Assembly (NCBI GenBank): GCA_035263645.1
Contig: DATFRD010000429.1
Span: forward strand, 1-31,130
DNA: 31,130 bases
DNA from: CF-161 sp035263645
Lineage (GTDB): Bacteria > Chloroflexota > Dormibacteria > Dormibacterales > Dormibacteraceae
Direction of reading: 5' to 3'
The notes below the pieces were generated by a model that searched no databases, was not told the DNA's origin, and saw nothing but the letters and a program-made list of their open reading frames with translations. Each line of letters begins with the position of its first letter. The stretch's first letter is position 1. This document shows, piece by piece, positions 22,703 to 30,202 of this stretch. Made by a program: the position numbers and the translations under genes.

Positions 22703-24178
22703 ATGATGGGAGGCATGGCCCAACGCCTCTCCTGGGACCCGGCGCTGGTGGAGCGGCTGCTCGGCGGCCTGGCGCTCACCGTCCTCGGCCAGCTCGGGCT
22801 CCCCGAGCCGCTGTCGCGCCTGGTCGTGTTCGGGCGCAGCGACACCCAGCCCGACGGCCGGATTGCCCTGGCCGCCGTCCTGGTGCCCACGGCCCGTGGT
22901 GGGGCGGTGGCGCTCGGTCCCTTCGGCCTCGGCCCCCACCCCGCCGCCACCCGTGTCCCCGGCGACGCCGCCGCCCGCTTCCGGAGCCGGCCGGTCGGCG
23001 GCGGCGGCTTCTTCGTGCTCGACGACGACGGGGAGCCTCGCTTCCTGGTGGCCTCGGGGATCGTCCGCCAGACCACGGTCAGCTGCGGCACCTGGCCGGT
23101 GCTGATGCAGCTCGCCGGGCCGCGCGCCCCGGCCCGGCCTGTCGCCGACCGGGACCAGGTCCGGACCGAGCTGGCCGCCTTCTGCCAGGTCGTCGAGGCG
23201 GTGGTCGACGCCGTGTACGAGGCGGACGCGATGCCGGTGCCCGACTACCGCCTGGCTCTGACGCCGACGGGCGTCGGTGTGGGGACGGCGCTGGGCGGCC
23301 TCCGGAAGGTCACCAGGGGCACGGCGGACCTCTTCTCACGCGTCCAGGGCGGCCGCCCGCCGGGGGAGGTCTACGACCCGGCCGCCGACGCGGCGTCCGG
23401 CGAGGAGCCCACCCGGTTCGACGACGTTGGCGGCCAGGACGCGGCCCGCGCCGAGCTCGAGACGATCTGCCTCGCGGTGCGGCAGCCGGACGCGTTCCGG
23501 GCGTGGGGCGCCCGCCCGCCCCGCGGCGTCCTGCTCCACGGGCCGCCGGGGACCGGCAAGACCATGCTGGCGCGGGCGCTGGCGCACGAGGCCGGAGCCC
23601 GCTTCATCCACGTCCGGGCCACGGACGTGGTCTCCAAGTGGTACGGGGAGGCCGAGCGCCGGGTTCAGCAGGCGTTCGACCGGGCCCGCGCCGAGACGCC
23701 GGCGGTCCTCTTCTTCGACGAGGTCGACGCGCTGGCCCGCGACCGGCAGCTCTCCCACGAAGCCACCCACCGCATCGTCAGCACGTTCCTGGAGAACATG
23801 GACGGGCTCCGCGAGGTGGAGGGCGTCGTCGTGCTGGCAGCCACGAACCGGCCGGAGGCGGTCGACGACGCGCTGCTCCGGCCGGGCCGCTTCGACCGCC
23901 TCGTCGACGTGCCGCTCCCTGACCGCGAGGGCCGCCGGGCCATCTTCCAGGTGCACATGCGGCGGGCGGAGAGGAGGGCGCGCCGCACGCTGTTCGCGGA
24001 CCTCGACCCGGACCAGTGGTCGTCGCTCCTGGACTCCACGGAAGGGTTCAGCGGGGCCGACGTCGCGGAGACGGTGCGGCGGGCGCTGGAAGAGAAGGTG
24101 CGCTCGGGCGCGACGGCCGGGGAGATCCAGCCGGACGAGCTGCTGTCGAAAGTGGCCGGGGTCGGCCGGCAGTTTTAA
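22703..24178 (+). CDS. AAA+ ATPase (classic FtsH/Cdc48-like clade) with unrecognised N-terminal domain
   Basis: AAA+ unfoldase/remodeller of 491 residues. The C-terminal ATPase (about 235-491) has Walker A GPPGTGKT (280-287), the pore-loop KWYGEAE (about 312-318), Walker B VLFFDE (335-340), and second region of homology ATNRPEAVDDALLRPGRFDR (380-399) with arginine fingers. Residues 1-225 match no family I know: an Ala/Leu-rich start, beta-rich blocks (FFVLDDDGEPRFLVA) and a helical linker. There is no metalloprotease HExxH and no membrane helix, so it is not FtsH. It probably forms a hexamer that acts on protein substrates selected by the N-domain. The start is chosen among ATGs at 22703, 22706 and 22715; none has ideal spacing. 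Stop TAA directly abuts repeat copy B. Confidence 0.88.
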   Translation: MMGGMAQRLSWDPALVERLLGGLALTVLGQLGLPEPLSRLVVFGRSDTQPDGRIALAAVLVPTARGGAVALGPFGLGPHPAATRVPGDAAARFRSRPVGGGGFFVLDDDGEPRFLVASGIVRQTTVSCGTWPVLMQLAGPRAPARPVADRDQVRTELAAFCQVVEAVVDAVYEADAMPVPDYRLALTPTGVGVGTALGGLRKVTRGTADLFSRVQGGRPPGEVYDPAADAASGEEPTRFDDVGGQDAARAELETICLAVRQPDAFRAWGARPPRGVLLHGPPGTGKTMLARALAHEAGARFIHVRATDVVSKWYGEAERRVQQAFDRARAETPAVLFFDEVDALARDRQLSHEATHRIVSTFLENMDGLREVEGVVVLAATNRPEAVDDALLRPGRFDRLVDVPLPDREGRRAIFQVHMRRAERRARRTLFADLDPDQWSSLLDSTEGFSGADVAETVRRALEEKVRSGATAGEIQPDELLSKVAGVGRQF

Positions 24179-24345
24179 TGCAAGAGGGGGCGGGCCCCCC
24201 CTTCCGGAATCCCCCCTCTGTCTGGGATTTCTGGAGCACCTACGGTGCATCCCTTCGGGGGTCACCGTGGGGTCCTCGGCGTCGGGATGAAGGACTCACA
24301 CGCTCGGGGCAAGCCCTTGCTTACCTGGCGCCTTTCTGGTCCTCC
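24179..24345 (+). repeat. Structured intergenic repeat, copy B
   Basis: Second copy, starting at the base after the AAA+ stop codon (TGCAAG) and ending about 12 nt before the transporter GTG. It carries the GGGGGCGGGCCCCC and TTCCGGAA palindromes, CACCTACGGTG, CCCTTCGGGG, ACACGCTCGGG (24298-24308) and AAGCCCTTGCTT (24311-24322). It shares the block order and most bases of copies A and C. Confidence 0.8.
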
Positions 24346-24357
24346 ATGCTTTAGGGC

Positions 24358-25326
24358 GTGAGCGGCGGTCACTCGCACGCGGGGAGCACGTATGGCAGCG
24401 ACGAGGCCGTCCGCGCCGTCCTGGTCAGCGCGGTGGTCCTTGGCGTCGCCGCCGCCGTCGAGCTGACGGTGGCGATCGTCGGCCGATCCGCCGGGCTGCT
24501 CGCCGACGGCCTGCACAACGCCGGGGACGTGGTCACGACGTTCATCCTGCTCTTCGCGTTCTGGCTGGCCAGGCGACCGGCCACCCGCCGGTTCCCGTCC
24601 GGCTACGGGCGCATCGAGGACGTGGCCACGCTGCTGATCGTGGTCGTGATCGTGGTGACTGCGGCGCTGGCCGCGTTCGAGTCCGTCCGCAGGCTGCTCC
24701 AGCCGGAGCCGTACGGCAGCGTCGCCCTCAGCCTGCTGGCGGCGGCCGTCGGCATTGCCGCGAACCTGGCGGTCTCCGAGTACAAGGTGCGGGTCGGGCG
24801 GTCGACCGGCTCCACCGCCCTGGAGGCGGACGGGGTCCACTCGCGCATCGACGCCCTGGTCTCCGCGGGCGCGTTCGCGGGCATCGGCCTGGCCGCGCTC
24901 GGGCTGCGCCTGGCGGACCCGGTCGCCGGGCTGGCCATCACCCTGGCGATCGTGTGGATCCTCGGCGGCACGCTGCGCGAGCTGTTCCTGCGGATGATGG
25001 ATGCAGTCGACCCCTCGGTCGTGGACGACCTGGGAGCGGCCGCCGCGCGCGTCACCGGCGTGCTGGGGGTGCACGACGTGCGGGCCCGCTGGGTCGGCCG
25101 GGAGCTCGTGGCCGTGCTGCACATCGACTGCGACGCGGGCGCGTCGCTGCGAGAGGCCCACGCGGTGGCCGAGCGCGTCGAGCACGAGGTCGCGCACGTC
25201 CTGCCCGGCGCCAGGGTGGACATCCACATGGACCCAGGCGTGGAGGCCCACCGCCACGGCGCCCACCCCGACCACGACCGGCCGGGTCCGGTCGGAGAAG
25301 GGGACGGGGCCCCGCACCACCCCTGA
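24358..25326 (+). CDS. Cation diffusion facilitator (CDF) zinc/cobalt-type transporter
   Basis: Proton-coupled divalent-metal exporter of 322 residues with six membrane segments in the first 210 residues, then a cytoplasmic ferredoxin-like domain. The metal-site motifs are H53-x3-D57 in TM2 (DGLHNAGD) and H161-x3-D165 in TM5 (DGVHSRID). His/Asp in both sites is the pattern of Zn (and Co/Cd) members of the CzcD/ZnT group. The N-terminus (GGHSHAG) and C-terminal tail are His-rich, likely metal-sensing. Start GTG at 24358 lies just after repeat B. Probably not tightly coupled to its neighbours. Confidence 0.93.
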   Translation: MSGGHSHAGSTYGSDEAVRAVLVSAVVLGVAAAVELTVAIVGRSAGLLADGLHNAGDVVTTFILLFAFWLARRPATRRFPSGYGRIEDVATLLIVVVIVVTAALAAFESVRRLLQPEPYGSVALSLLAAAVGIAANLAVSEYKVRVGRSTGSTALEADGVHSRIDALVSAGAFAGIGLAALGLRLADPVAGLAITLAIVWILGGTLRELFLRMMDAVDPSVVDDLGAAAARVTGVLGVHDVRARWVGRELVAVLHIDCDAGASLREAHAVAERVEHEVAHVLPGARVDIHMDPGVEAHRHGAHPDHDRPGPVGEGDGAPHHP

Positions 25327-25376
25327 GGAGTGCGTCCGACGCCTCCTCGACTGCCACTCTACGTCCCGAACGGCCG

Positions 25377-25382
25377 TACACT
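25377..25382 (+). promoter_or_regulatory. Candidate near-leaderless -10 of the citrate synthase gene
   Basis: TACACT ends 9 nt before the ATG at 25392, identical to the -10 hexamer at 9677-9682. The expected start site would be 0-3 nt before the ATG. There is no Shine-Dalgarno. Confidence 0.5.
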
Positions 25383-25391
25383 TACGTACCG

Positions 25392-26507
25392 ATGACCGTC
25401 GCATACAGTCCGGGACTCGAAGGTGTGGTGGCGGCCCAGACCGAGATCAGCGAGGTCGATGGACAGAACGGGCGGCTCATCTATCGCGGCGGCCACCTCA
25501 TCCAGGAACTCGCCGGTCGCACGTTCGAGGAGATCGCGCATCTGCTCTGGACGGGCGCGCTGCCGGACGGCGACGAGCTCGCGCGATTCCGGAGCCGGCT
25601 GACCGCCGGGGCCGCCCTCAAACCCGCGGCCCGGGCCGCCCTGGCCGGCCTGCCGTCCGACGCCGACCCCATGGACGCCCTGCGAACCCTGCTCTCGGCC
25701 CAGGGTGCCGCCCCCAACTGCCCCAAGCCCAGCCTGGAGGACGCCATCGCGGCCACGGCGGTCACGCCCACCGCGATCGCGGCCTACTACCGGCACCAGC
25801 GTGGCCAGGCCCCGGTCGAGCCGCGCGCGGACCTCGGACACGCGGCCAACTTCCTCTACATGCTCGACGGCCGCGAGCCGGACCTCGACAGCGTCCGCTA
25901 TCTCCAGACCTATCTGGTCCTCCTCGCCGACCACGGGCTGAACGCCTCGACGTTCACGGCCCGAGTGGTCTGCTCGACCGGCAGCGATCTCTGGTCGTCG
26001 GTCGTCGCGGCGGTCGGGGCCCTGAAGGGCCCGGCGCACGGCGGCGCCGCCGCCGCGGCCATGGACATGCTGGAGCGGGTCGGAGGACCGGATCGGGCGG
26101 AGCAGTTCGTCATCGGCACCCTCGACCGCCACGAGCGGCTGATGGGCTTCGGGCACCGCGTCTACCGGACCTACGACCCCAGGGCGCGGATCCTGCGCGA
26201 CCTCTGCCGGGAGGCGAACCGCAACTTCTACGACGTGGCGTTCAAGGTCGAGGAGGTGGCCCTGCGCGAGCTGGTGGCGCGGCACCCCGAGCGGCCGAAC
26301 GCCACGAACGTCGACTACTACTCGGCCGGCATCCTGGCGGCGGCCGGCTTCCCGAAGGAGTACTTCGCGTCGGTCTTCGCGACGTCTCGGATGGTGGGCT
26401 GGAGCGCGCACATCCTCGAGTACATGGCCAAGGACGGCCGAATCATTCGGCCCGCTTCGCAGTGGACGGGCCCCGACCCGGACAAGCGGGCGGTGGTCAC
26501 CGCCTAA
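25392..26507 (+). CDS. gltA: Citrate synthase (or 2-methylcitrate synthase)
   Basis: Condenses acetyl-CoA (or propionyl-CoA) with oxaloacetate at the entry to the TCA or methylcitrate cycle. The 371-residue length is that of the short bacterial dimeric form. Active-site residues: H181 in ADHGLNASTF, H216 in LKGPAHGGA, H255 in GFGHRVYRTYDPRARIL, and D308 in NVDYYSAG, all in order. The ATG at 25392 is preceded by a near-leaderless promoter; the longer ORF is a shadow of the CDF gene. Followed by repeat copy C and then the E3-E1-E2 genes, whose acyl-CoA products it may consume. Whether the substrate is acetyl- or propionyl-CoA cannot be told here. Confidence 0.95.
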   Translation: MTVAYSPGLEGVVAAQTEISEVDGQNGRLIYRGGHLIQELAGRTFEEIAHLLWTGALPDGDELARFRSRLTAGAALKPAARAALAGLPSDADPMDALRTLLSAQGAAPNCPKPSLEDAIAATAVTPTAIAAYYRHQRGQAPVEPRADLGHAANFLYMLDGREPDLDSVRYLQTYLVLLADHGLNASTFTARVVCSTGSDLWSSVVAAVGALKGPAHGGAAAAAMDMLERVGGPDRAEQFVIGTLDRHERLMGFGHRVYRTYDPRARILRDLCREANRNFYDVAFKVEEVALRELVARHPERPNATNVDYYSAGILAAAGFPKEYFASVFATSRMVGWSAHILEYMAKDGRIIRPASQWTGPDPDKRAVVTA

Positions 26508-26510
26508 ACG

Positions 26511-26673
26511 TGCAAGTGGGGGCGGGCCCCCCTTCCGGAACCCCCCCTCTCTCCAGATCTTGGGGGCACCTTCGGTGCAGCCCTCCGGGGCTCTTTGTGC
26601 CGTCGTCGGCGTCGGGAAGATGCACTCACACGCTCGGGCAAAGCCCTTGCTTGCGCTGCCGCTGGTTGTCCTC
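26511..26673 (+). repeat. Structured intergenic repeat, copy C
   Basis: Third copy, starting 3 nt after the citrate synthase stop (TGCAAG). It contains the GGGGGCGGGCCCCC palindrome, TTCCGGAA, the perfect 5-bp hairpin GCACC-TTC-GGTGC, GGCGTCGGGA, ACACGCTCGGG (26628-26638), a GGGC-AAA-GCCC hairpin and AAGCCCTTGCTT (26641-26652). It ends about 37 nt before the E3 promoter. Confidence 0.8.
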
Positions 26674-26709
26674 TTAATGGGGTGGGGTGCGGCTGGGGGG
26701 CGGCCAACC

Positions 26710-26715
26710 TACACT
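26710..26715 (+). promoter_or_regulatory. Candidate -10 of the E3-E1-E2 operon
   Basis: TACACT, the same hexamer as before three other genes in this window, lies 34 nt before the GTG at 26750. The predicted leader carries AAGGAGG. No good -35 is visible. Confidence 0.45.
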
Positions 26716-26749
26716 GGGCTCGTGCCGCAGCGTGCGAAGGAGGGTCGAG

Positions 26750-28129
26750 GTGCCGGCTGACCTCGAGGTCGAGGTGGCCGTCCTGGGCGGTGGCATCGGG
26801 GGCTATACCGCGGCCATCCGGGCCGCCCAGCTCGGCAGGCGGACGGCCATCGTGGAGGTGGAGAAGCTGGGAGGGGTCTGCCTGCACCGCGGCTGCATCC
26901 CCACCAAGGCGCTCCTGGAGTCCTCCGGCCTGTATCACAAGCTCCACGACCGCGGCCAGGAGTACGGGATCGCGGCGGCGGAGGTGACGTTCGACTACGA
27001 GCGCATCGCGACGCGACGCGACGGCGTCGTCGATCAGCTCTGGAAGGGCGTCCAGGGCCTGATGCGCAAGCACCGGATCGAGGTGGTGCCGGGCTGCGGG
27101 GTGCTGCAGAGCGGCGGCCGCATCGCGGTGGGCGACCGCACCGTCAGCGCGGCGGCCGTCGTGGTCGCCACCGGGTCCTCGCCGCGCTCGCTGCCCGGCG
27201 TCGAGTTCGACGGCGTGCGGGTGATCAACTCGGACCACGCCACGCTCGCCCGCGGCCTTCCCGGCTCGATCGCGATCATCGGGGCCGGGGCGGTCGGCGT
27301 CGAGTTCGCGACCTTCTACAGCCAGATGGGGGCCAGGGTGACGCTCATCGAGGCGCTGGACCGCCTGGTCCCGCTGGAGGACGAGGAGGTTTCGCGCGTC
27401 CTGCTCCAGGCCTTCCGGCGAGCCGGCATCGACTGTCGCGTGGGGGCGACCGTGCGGGGCGCCAGGGTCGCCGACCGGCAGGTGACGGTCGAGCTGGAAG
27501 ACGGCGAGGTCTCGGCGGAGCAGCTCCTGGTCGCAGTGGGGCGCGTGCCCAACTCGCGCTCGATCGGTCTCGAAGAGGCCGGGGTGGAGGTGGATGCCCG
27601 CGGCTACGTCCGGGTCGATGAGTGGATGCGGACGAGCGCCGACGGCGTGTGGGCGATCGGCGACGTCGCCGGCGGCTTCCTGCTCGCGCACGCAGCCACG
27701 CACGAGGGCATCGTGGCGGTGGAGGACGCGGCCGGCCGGCGCGTCCAGCCCATGGAGCAGGACCTTGTCACCCGCTGCACGTTCTCCACGCCCGAGATCG
27801 CGTCCGTCGGGCTCACCGAGGCCCAGGCCCGCGAGGCCGGCCACGAGGTGAAGGTCGGAAGGTTCCCGTTCATCGCCAACTCGAGAGCCGTCATCCACGG
27901 CGACACGCAGGGGTTCGCCAAGGTCGTGGCCGACGCGGACACCGGCGAGCTGCTCGGCGCTCACGTGGTCGGCGTGCAGGCGACAGAGCTGATCGCGGAG
28001 GCGGCGCTGGCCAGGCTGTTCCACGGCGACCCCTGGGAGGTCGGCCGCAACGTCCACCCCCACCCCACCCTCAGCGAGGTCATCGGCGAGGCGTCCCTCG
28101 CCGCGGACGGTGCCGCGCTGAACATCTGA
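26750..28129 (+). CDS. lpdA: Dihydrolipoyl dehydrogenase (E3)
   Basis: FAD-dependent disulfide oxidoreductase that reoxidises dihydrolipoyl groups of E2 with NAD+, 459 residues. FAD loop GGGIGG at 13-18; redox-active C44/C49 in GGVCLHRGCIPTK; NAD loop GAGAVG; second FAD motif WAIGDVAGG; C-terminal HPHPTLSE with the catalytic His/Glu pair that completes the partner's active site. The GTG at 26750 was chosen because AAGGAGG lies 7 nt upstream; the ORF from 26687 has no ribosome site. It leads an operon with the fused E1 and E2, 12 nt before the E1 start. It is the only E3 in the window and may also serve the minus-strand complex. Confidence 0.95.
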   Translation: MPADLEVEVAVLGGGIGGYTAAIRAAQLGRRTAIVEVEKLGGVCLHRGCIPTKALLESSGLYHKLHDRGQEYGIAAAEVTFDYERIATRRDGVVDQLWKGVQGLMRKHRIEVVPGCGVLQSGGRIAVGDRTVSAAAVVVATGSSPRSLPGVEFDGVRVINSDHATLARGLPGSIAIIGAGAVGVEFATFYSQMGARVTLIEALDRLVPLEDEEVSRVLLQAFRRAGIDCRVGATVRGARVADRQVTVELEDGEVSAEQLLVAVGRVPNSRSIGLEEAGVEVDARGYVRVDEWMRTSADGVWAIGDVAGGFLLAHAATHEGIVAVEDAAGRRVQPMEQDLVTRCTFSTPEIASVGLTEAQAREAGHEVKVGRFPFIANSRAVIHGDTQGFAKVVADADTGELLGAHVVGVQATELIAEAALARLFHGDPWEVGRNVHPHPTLSEVIGEASLAADGAALNI

Positions 28130-28141
28130 GCAACGGAGCAC

Positions 28142-30202
28142 ATGGCGCAGACCAGGCAGAAGGTCGTGAAGGAGACGTTCCGGGCGGACTGGCATCTCCA
28201 GGAGCCGGTCGATTGGCGGGACACCGACCTCGACGAGGCGACGCTCGTCGAGTGGTTCCACCTGATGCTGCTGGGCCGGCAGATCGACTATCGCTGCCAG
28301 GTGCTGAACCGGCAGGGCCGGGCCCCGTTCATCATCTCGTGCGCCGGGCACGAGGCGGCCCAGATCGGCGTCGGCTGGCCGCTGAGACCGCGGCACGACT
28401 GGCTGGCGCCGTACTACCGGGACGTGGTGCTGTGCTTCCGCATGGGACTGACGCCGCTCGACCTGATGCTGTCGGTCCTGGCCAAGCCTGATGACCCGGC
28501 GTCGGGCGGCAAGCAGACGCCAGGGCACTTCTCGGAGCGCGCGCTCAACATCATCTCCGGGGGCTCCCCGGTTGCCACCCAGATGGTCCACGCCGCGGGG
28601 GTCGCCTACGCCCTCCGGATGGACGGCACGGACCAGGTGGTGATGACCTGCTACGGCGAGGGCGCCGGCTCCGAGGGTGACGCGCACGAGGCGTTCAACT
28701 TCGCGGCCATCCACCGGCTGCCGGTGATCTTCGTCTGCCAGAACAACGGCTTCGCCATCTCGGTCCCGTTCTCCAGGCAGTACGCGGTCGCCCACGCCGC
28801 GCAGCGCGCGGTCGGGTACGGCTTCCCGGGCGTCACGGTCGACGGCCGCGACCCGGTGACCTGCTACCACGTCGCCAAGCAAGCGGTGGCGCGGGCGCGG
28901 GCGGGCGAGGGCCCGACGCTGATCGAATGCCTGGTCGACCGCCTGGGTGCGCACTCCTCCGAGGACGACCAGCGCCGCTACCGAAGCCAGGAGGAGCTCG
29001 ATCAGCTCGCCGCCAACGACTGCCTCGAACGCTTCCGGAAGCGGCTCCAGGAGGAGGGGATCCTTGACGCCGCGGCCCTCCAGGAGCACGAGGACCAGGT
29101 CCGGGAGGAGGTGACCGGAGCCACCCGCCAGGGCCTCGACGCCCCGGACGCCAGGCCGGAGGACGCGCTCACCAACGTCTATTCGATCGACGTCCCCAGG
29201 GCGATCGAGCCGGCGGGCGATACCGAGGACCTGAACATGGTCCAGGCCATCCGCGAGGCCCTGACTGCGGAGATGGAGCGCGACGAGCGCGTCGTCGTCC
29301 TCGGCGAGGACGTCGGGCCCAAGGGCGGGGTGTTCCTGGCGACCGACGGCCTCCACGCCCGCTTCGGCGAGCAGCGGGTCATCGACACGCCCATCGCCGA
29401 GTCGTCCATCGCGGGCATCGCACTCGGACTGGCGCTGGCAGGCAAGCGGCCGGTGGCCGAGATGCAGTTCACGGATTTCGCCCACATGGCCTTCAACCAG
29501 GTCACCAACGAGATCGCGAAGTTCCGCTACCGCTCGGACGGCGACTGGGCCGTGCCCATGGTGATCCGGGCCCCCATGGGCGGCCACAGCCACGGCGCGC
29601 TCTACCACTCCCAGTCGATCGAGGCCCGCTTCGCGACGCCCGGGCTCAAGATCGTGATCCCGTCCACGCCAATCGAGGCCAAGGGCCTGCTGGTGGCGGC
29701 CATGCGCGATCCCGACCCCGTGCTGTTCTTCGAGCACAAGCGGCTCTACCGGATGTTCAGGGAGCCTGTGCCGAAGGGCGACTACCTCATCCCGCTGCTC
29801 CAGGCCAGGGTCGCCCGTCCGGGCGAGGACCTGTCGGTGTTCTGCTACGGGCTGATGGTCCACTACGCCCTGGAGGCCGCCCGAACCCTGGAGCAGGAGG
29901 GCTGGAGTGTGGAGGTGGTGGACCTCCGCACGGTGTACCCGCTCGACCGCGAGGCGATCGTGGCGTCCGCCCGCAAGACCGGGAAGTGCCTGGTCGTCTA
30001 CGAGGACAACTACAGCGTCTCGGTGGGTTCCGAGGTCGCGGCGCTCATCGCCGACGAAGCGTGGCGCTGGCTCGACGCGCCGGTGAAGCGGTTGGGCGGC
30101 CTCGACGTCCCGGCGATGCCGTACGCACAGCCGATGGAGGACTTCTTCATGCCCAATCCGGAGAAGATCGCGGAGACGCTCCGGGAGCTGGCGGCGTTCT
30201 GA
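28142..30202 (+). CDS. Fused E1 alpha-beta subunit, branched-chain 2-oxoacid dehydrogenase type
   Basis: Single 686-residue chain carrying both halves of a ThDP-dependent E1. Alpha half (about 1-345): ThDP motif GEGAGSEGD starting at 172 and ending NN at 201-202; the loop RLGAHSSEDDQRRYR (267-281) matches the phosphorylation loop of branched-chain E1-alpha. Beta half (about 363-686): NMVQAIREALTAEM, VVLGEDVGPKGGVF, RVIDTPIAESSIAGIALGLA and HSQSIEARFATPGLKIVIPSTP. Likely acts on 2-oxoisovalerate and related valine/leucine/isoleucine oxoacids. Fused alpha-beta forms of this class are known but less common than separate subunits. Stop and E2 start overlap (TGATG). Confidence 0.94.
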   Translation: MAQTRQKVVKETFRADWHLQEPVDWRDTDLDEATLVEWFHLMLLGRQIDYRCQVLNRQGRAPFIISCAGHEAAQIGVGWPLRPRHDWLAPYYRDVVLCFRMGLTPLDLMLSVLAKPDDPASGGKQTPGHFSERALNIISGGSPVATQMVHAAGVAYALRMDGTDQVVMTCYGEGAGSEGDAHEAFNFAAIHRLPVIFVCQNNGFAISVPFSRQYAVAHAAQRAVGYGFPGVTVDGRDPVTCYHVAKQAVARARAGEGPTLIECLVDRLGAHSSEDDQRRYRSQEELDQLAANDCLERFRKRLQEEGILDAAALQEHEDQVREEVTGATRQGLDAPDARPEDALTNVYSIDVPRAIEPAGDTEDLNMVQAIREALTAEMERDERVVVLGEDVGPKGGVFLATDGLHARFGEQRVIDTPIAESSIAGIALGLALAGKRPVAEMQFTDFAHMAFNQVTNEIAKFRYRSDGDWAVPMVIRAPMGGHSHGALYHSQSIEARFATPGLKIVIPSTPIEAKGLLVAAMRDPDPVLFFEHKRLYRMFREPVPKGDYLIPLLQARVARPGEDLSVFCYGLMVHYALEAARTLEQEGWSVEVVDLRTVYPLDREAIVASARKTGKCLVVYEDNYSVSVGSEVAALIADEAWRWLDAPVKRLGGLDVPAMPYAQPMEDFFMPNPEKIAETLRELAAF

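Noticed and set aside
22703..24178. FtsH protease identity for the AAA+ protein
   Set aside because: No membrane helices and no HExxH zinc site; only the ATPase core is similar.
26504..29863. 1119-codon minus-strand ORF antisense to the E3 and E1 genes
   Set aside because: Low-complexity Arg/His/Gly/Asp-rich translation with no domain; it is a GC-driven shadow of well-supported plus-strand genes.
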